Shown here: in pieces, positions 6,614 through 6,712 of the stretch
How the letters are laid out: every line of letters begins with the position of its first letter
Position numbering within the stretch: position 1 is the stretch's first letter
Source: an uncultured Bacteroides sp.
Lineage (GTDB): Bacteria > Bacteroidota > Bacteroidia > Bacteroidales > Bacteroidaceae
Reading direction: 5' to 3'
Assembly (NCBI GenBank): GCA_900556845.1
Contig: USQO01000092.1
Coordinates: 1-6,712 of the forward strand
Length of the DNA stretch: 6,712 nucleotides
Made by a program: the position numbers and the translations under genes
The notes under the pieces: model-generated
What the model was told of the DNA's origin: nothing
Seen by the model: the letters and a program-made list of their open reading frames with translations, nothing else
The model's database searches: none

Positions 6614-6671
6614 ATGGCCACACAAAACACGAGCGATTCGGAAGGATTCTCAAAAAGTAGTGTATATATAG
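6614..6671 (+). CDS. Possible N-terminus of a divergent gene, cut by the contig end
   Basis: From ATG at 6614 an open frame reads MATQNTSDSEGFSKSSVYI through genomic sequence and then runs into adapter at 6672. Only 19 codons are genomic, so the family cannot be recognised. In favour: the Ser/Thr/Asp-rich start resembles a real protein N-terminus, A-rich sequence precedes the ATG, and the divergent layout leaves room for a promoter. Against: no Shine-Dalgarno, only a partial -7 match (TACATTTA at 6523-6530), and too short a frame to carry statistical weight. Residues beyond 6671 are artefactual. Confidence 0.22.
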
Positions 6672-6712
6672 CTGTCTCTTATACACATCTGACGCTGCCG
6701 ACGATAAGGCTC
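6672..6712. other. Illumina Nextera transposase adapter plus index (sequencing artefact)
   Basis: Positions 6672-6690 are CTGTCTCTTATACACATCT, the reverse complement of the Tn5 mosaic end used in Nextera libraries. Positions 6691-6704 are GACGCTGCCGACGA, the adapter tail that follows it in read-through of short inserts. The last eight bases, TAAGGCTC (6705-6712), sit exactly where the i5 index belongs; their reverse complement GAGCCTTA is, from memory, Nextera XT index S521. A natural Tn5/IS50 end would not continue into the synthetic tail. Genomic sequence therefore ends at 6671. Confidence 0.97.

Larger units (their letters stand above)
6368..6671. other. Non-coding leader and promoter region upstream of the carboxylase operon
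   Basis: This 304-base stretch holds no convincing complete gene. It carries A/T tracts (seven T at 6517-6523, eight A at 6547-6554), the candidate carboxylase promoter at 6474-6481, a GC-rich hairpin at 6411-6427 and possibly the first codons of a divergent gene from 6614. I see no known riboswitch and no palindrome resembling a biotin-repressor (BirA) operator. Confidence 0.6.

Noticed and set aside
6388..6630. An 80-codon minus-strand frame upstream of the biotin carboxylase gene
   Set aside because: The translation is Phe/Cys-rich without recognisable motifs, covers the candidate promoter and A/T tracts, and has no ribosome site.
6672..6690. Tn5/IS50 transposon end
   Set aside because: The 19-bp mosaic end is followed by the synthetic Nextera tail and an index rather than IS50 sequence, and no transposase gene is present.

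Overview
The window looks like a piece of core chromosome from a Bacteroidota gut-type bacterium, most likely Bacteroidales (Bacteroides, Phocaeicola or a close relative). Three things point there: matches to the Bacteroides -7 promoter element TAnnTTTG upstream of three transcription units, weak or absent Shine-Dalgarno sites, and the three-gene biotin-dependent acyl-CoA carboxylase set in the order biotin carboxylase, biotin carrier, carboxyltransferase. I infer the genus from style; I cannot prove it from the sequence. The window also looks like the end of a draft contig: its last 41 bases are an Illumina Nextera adapter, not genome.

Layout. Positions 133-1161 (+) encode an exported endonuclease/exonuclease/phosphatase-fold hydrolase. 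An unusually clean 18-bp hairpin at 1161-1204 separates it from the convergent minus-strand genes and can terminate transcription in both directions. On the minus strand, 2584 to 1226 is a two-gene unit: an exported TlpA-like thioredoxin-fold protein followed 9 bp later by an exported zinc N-acetylmuramoyl-L-alanine amidase. Upstream of it is the terminator of the next unit (2675-2720). Also on the minus strand, 6367 to 2757 is an operon of biotin carboxylase (503 aa), biotin carboxyl carrier protein (171 aa) and acyl-CoA carboxyltransferase (510 aa). The remaining 6368-6671 is a non-coding leader and promoter region, possibly with the first codons of a divergent gene at 6614, and 6672-6712 is adapter.

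How the genes work together. The three carboxylase proteins form one enzyme. The biotin carboxylase uses ATP and bicarbonate to carboxylate biotin on Lys132 of the carrier, and the carboxyltransferase passes the carboxyl group to an acyl-CoA, most likely propionyl-CoA giving methylmalonyl-CoA. Because a dedicated biotin carboxylase is present and no membrane decarboxylase subunit is in view, ATP-dependent carboxylation fits better than sodium-pumping methylmalonyl-CoA decarboxylation, although the carboxyltransferase is of a type shared by both. The thioredoxin-fold protein and amidase are both envelope proteins and probably co-transcribed; whether they cooperate is open.

I found no undescribed biological system here: no mobile element, CRISPR array, tRNA or rRNA. 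The points worth a second look are the adapter at the contig end, the apparent splitting of a PccA-type subunit within its biotin-transfer domain, the Ile at the carboxyltransferase specificity position, and the missing cis-proline in the thioredoxin-fold protein.
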